Source: Alentia gelatinosa
Lineage: Eukaryota > Annelida > Polychaeta > Phyllodocida > Polynoidae
NCBI GenBank assembly: GCA_950022655.1
Contig: OX465584.1
Location: 54,206,789 to 54,270,788, forward strand
DNA: 64,000 nucleotides
Direction: 5' to 3'
Made by a program: the position numbers and the translations under genes. The notes beneath the pieces were generated by a model that made no database searches, had not been told where the DNA came from, and worked only from the letters and a program-made list of their open reading frames with translations. This document shows positions 61,936 through 64,000 of the stretch, piece by piece (position 1 is the first letter of the stretch; each line of letters starts with the position of its first letter).

Positions 61936-64000
61936 AACGCGCGTCCGACCGACGACCCTGCATTGACCTCGAGCTTCGAGGCGTGGCACTGCAGGCCCTC
62001 GTCGACTCGGGTGCGTGTTGCTCCCTGGTGTCCGTCCCCGCGGCGGATGCCTTGCGACAGGTGGGCGCGGTGGGTAAGAGTGCAAGACCCCCGGCGCGAC
62101 TCAAGTCCCTCACCGGCCACGGCATCTCCGTCCGCGAGGCGGTTAACCTGAAGTTGTACGGCCGGCCGTGCGACTTTAATGTGGTGGGTGATATGTCCCA
62201 CGATCTTTTATTAGGGGACGACGCGTTGGAGGCTACTCACGCGATCGTAGACTATGCTTCCCCTGATAAATCTGTAACCCTCTGTGGTCGTCGCCATGCG
62301 GTGCGACGGTCGGTGCGACGCGAGGGACACATCGGTCAGCTGGTATACGAGGCCGAGTATTGGAAACGGCAATACCCCGATGTGTTCCCGGTCACCGGCC
62401 GCCCCCTCACATGCACCACGGAGGTCTACATGAGGATCGATACGGGCGATCACCCCCCCATCAATCAACGGCCGTACAGACTTCCCCTCGCCAAGCGCGA
62501 GGTCGTCGACCGCGAGCTGGACAAGATGCTCGCGGAAGGCATAATCGAGCCCAGTTCCTCCCCCTGGGCCTCGCCCCTCACCCTCGTCCCTAAGAAAGAC
62601 GGCTCGGTCCGGTTCTGTGTGGATTACCGAGGACTGAACGCAGTTACTCGTCGCGATGCATACCCCCTGCCTCGTATCCAGGACATTGTTGATAATCTAG
62701 GTGGTGCGAAAGTGTTCTCGACCCTAGATTTAAAGTCCGGATACTGGCAGGTGCCGATGCATCCTGACAGCGTCGAGAAGACGGCCGTAGCGACGCATCG
62801 GGGCCTGTTTCAATTTAAGCGGATGCAGTTTGGCTTGTGCAATGCGCCAGCTGCATTCCAGAGGCTTATGAACAAGGTTATAACCCCGCTGCGTAAGTTC
62901 GTTATGGTCTATCTCGACGACCTCGTAATCTACAGCCGGACCGAGGAAGAACACCACCACCACATCGCGGCCGTCCTCGAGGCCCTGCGCTCATACGGCC
63001 TCGTGGTCAAAGAATCGAAGTGCCACTTCGGGGTCGACCGCGTGAAACTCCTTGGCTATGTGGTCAGCGCGGACGGCGTCTCCTCGGATCCCGACAAGGT
63101 GGAAGCCATACGTGACATGGTGCCACCCGAGGACGTAAAGGCGGTGCGACGGCTGCTAGGGTCGGCCAATTATTATCGGCAGCTCATACCCAGATATGCC
63201 GATATTGTCCGACCCCTCGTCGCACTGACAAAGAAATACGCCCTCTTTCATTGGGATTCCGAGTGCCAGACCGCGTGGCAGGAGTTGCGCGACGCCCTCG
63301 TGAACACGGTGACCCTCGCTTACCCGGACCCCGGTCGCCCGTACAAACTATACACCGACGCCTCAGATTATTGCCTCGGCGCCATCTTGGTACAAGAGGA
63401 TGACCAGGGTATCGAGCGACCCGTACACTTTCTCTCACGTCAGTTTACGGAGGTGCAACGCCGATACCCTGTCATCGAGAAGGAGGCCTACGCGATAGTC
63501 TTTGCGCTTACGCGCTTACGGGCGTATTTGTACGGTGCGACCTTCCAGATTCTGTGCGACCACAAGCCCCTCAAAAGCTTATTTTTGGCTGAAATGAAAA
63601 ATACGCGAGTACAACGGTGGGCCGTACTCCTTGCGGAATACGCCGCACCCATCGTGTACTTCGCTGGTGCCAAAAATGTGTGGGCGGATATGCTCTCGCG
63701 CCTCCGGTCCGATTCACCGGCCGAGCTGCCGCTGGAGGTCGCACAGATCGCCTCGGTCCAGGAAGAGCGGGAGTTGCCGTGGGAAGCGTACGGGCTGACG
63801 GAAGCAGAGGTGAAAGTGCGACAAGCAGCGATGCCTGAGTTCCGGTACGGTCTCGAGGAACAAGAGGATTATCTGGTCAGTAATGGCCTCCTCTTTACCC
63901 TCAAACCGCCCTCGGGTCTCGCGGCTTACCCTCGCCTCGTCCCCCCGTCGGAAATTCGCGCCAACTTGGTCCAGACCGCCCATCTACAGGTCTGTCACCA
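61821..64000 (+). CDS. pol: Pol polyprotein (protease, RT, RNase H, start of integrase), partial
   Basis: The frame lies -1 to gag, opens after a stop at 61818-61820, overlaps gag by 115 bp and stays open to the window end. It has no early ATG and is expected to be made by frameshifting at 61926. Protease: LVDSGA (catalytic Asp at 62004) and LLLGDD (62205-62222). Reverse transcriptase: FCVDYRGLN, STLDLKSGYWQ, QFGLCNAPAAFQ and the active-site YLDD (62910-62921). RNase H: YTDAS (Asp at 63357), EKEAYA (about 63477), LCDHKPL (Asp at 63558) and NVWADMLSR (Asp at 63687). Integrase: only the first His residues of the HHCC zinc-binding domain (AHLQVCH) are inside. No catalytic residue visible so far is missing. 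Confidence 0.92.
61926..61932 (+). promoter_or_regulatory. -1 ribosomal frameshift heptamer GGGAAAC
   Basis: In the gag frame it reads G GGA AAC and is followed at once by the TAA stop. It fits X XXY YYZ, and slippage back by one base leads exactly into the pol frame (GGG AAA CTA). The same heptamer is used by some retroviruses at gag-pro junctions. A possible short stem CGTC/GACG lies 9 nt downstream (61942-61954) and a 6-bp stem CCTCGA/TCGAGG at 61967-61981; neither is proven. Confidence 0.75.

Larger units (their letters stand above)
59631..64000 (+). mobile_element. Ty3/gypsy LTR retrotransposon, 5' part, cut by window end
   Basis: The element runs as LTR, primer-binding site, leader, gag, -1 frameshift, and pol with protease, reverse transcriptase, RNase H, then integrase. 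This protease-RT-RH-IN order defines Ty3/gypsy and separates it from Ty1/copia. Its coding part is GC-rich, in contrast to the AT-rich flanks. All frames are open as far as visible, so the copy looks recent. The end of integrase, any env-like frame and the 3' LTR are outside the window, so LTR identity and TSD (left flank TTATA) cannot be checked. Confidence 0.9.

Noticed and set aside
60964..62085. A 373-residue reverse frame over gag
   Set aside because: It is the antisense shadow of the GC-rich gag, Arg/Gly-rich with no domain.

Overview
The window looks like animal nuclear DNA, most likely from a marine invertebrate. It is AT-rich and contains almost no long open reading frames that are not repeats. 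It is packed with short non-autonomous DNA transposons and foldback elements. It carries decayed LINE reverse transcriptase fragments of the CR1/L2/Jockey type and ends in a Ty3/gypsy LTR retrotransposon. I see no bacterial operons, no rRNA, no recognisable tRNA and no CRISPR array. I cannot name the species.

Layout. From 1 to about 54 kb the sequence is mostly nested repeats. I grouped these by matching copies within the window and labelled the families with letters; the labels are mine. For several families two or more copies, matching termini and target-site duplications (TSDs) are visible: TTAA-flanked family C (29, 49361); CACTG-ended family Q with 3-bp TSDs (9773, 44263); TTA/TAA-flanked Harbinger-like elements (21501, 22312, 46595, 54280); a TA-flanked modular hairpin superfamily A/S (about 15 copies of one terminal module); and foldback elements K and X built from subterminal tandem repeats. 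Three minisatellites (12, 40 and about 20 bp units), a GTT and a CA/TA microsatellite and several poly-C runs add low-complexity DNA; they explain most of the long apparent reading frames.

The most unusual signal is a hairpin-tip motif, roughly CACTCGGCTTCGCCTCGTG, at the centre of some twenty long palindromes whose arms otherwise differ. Next are two hammerhead-ribozyme-like motifs (23078 and 41445) whose stems co-vary while GAAAC-GTT stays fixed.

Candidate host gene material is sparse. A CpG-rich island at about 58.93-59.47 kb contains, on the minus strand, a short open frame that reads as a signal peptide and ends at a perfect CAG|GTAAGT donor in phase 1. A weaker candidate first exon at 26680 (+) lies 133 bp downstream of an RFX X-box-like site.

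From 59631 to the window end lies the 5' part of a Ty3/gypsy element: a 602-bp LTR with TATA box and polyadenylation signal, a primer-binding site, a complete gag (467 codons, CCHC knuckle), a canonical -1 slippery heptamer G GGA AAC directly before the gag stop, then protease, reverse transcriptase, RNase H and the first residues of integrase in the -1 frame. The frames are open and all catalytic residues that can be checked are present, so this copy looks young. The 3' LTR is outside the window.
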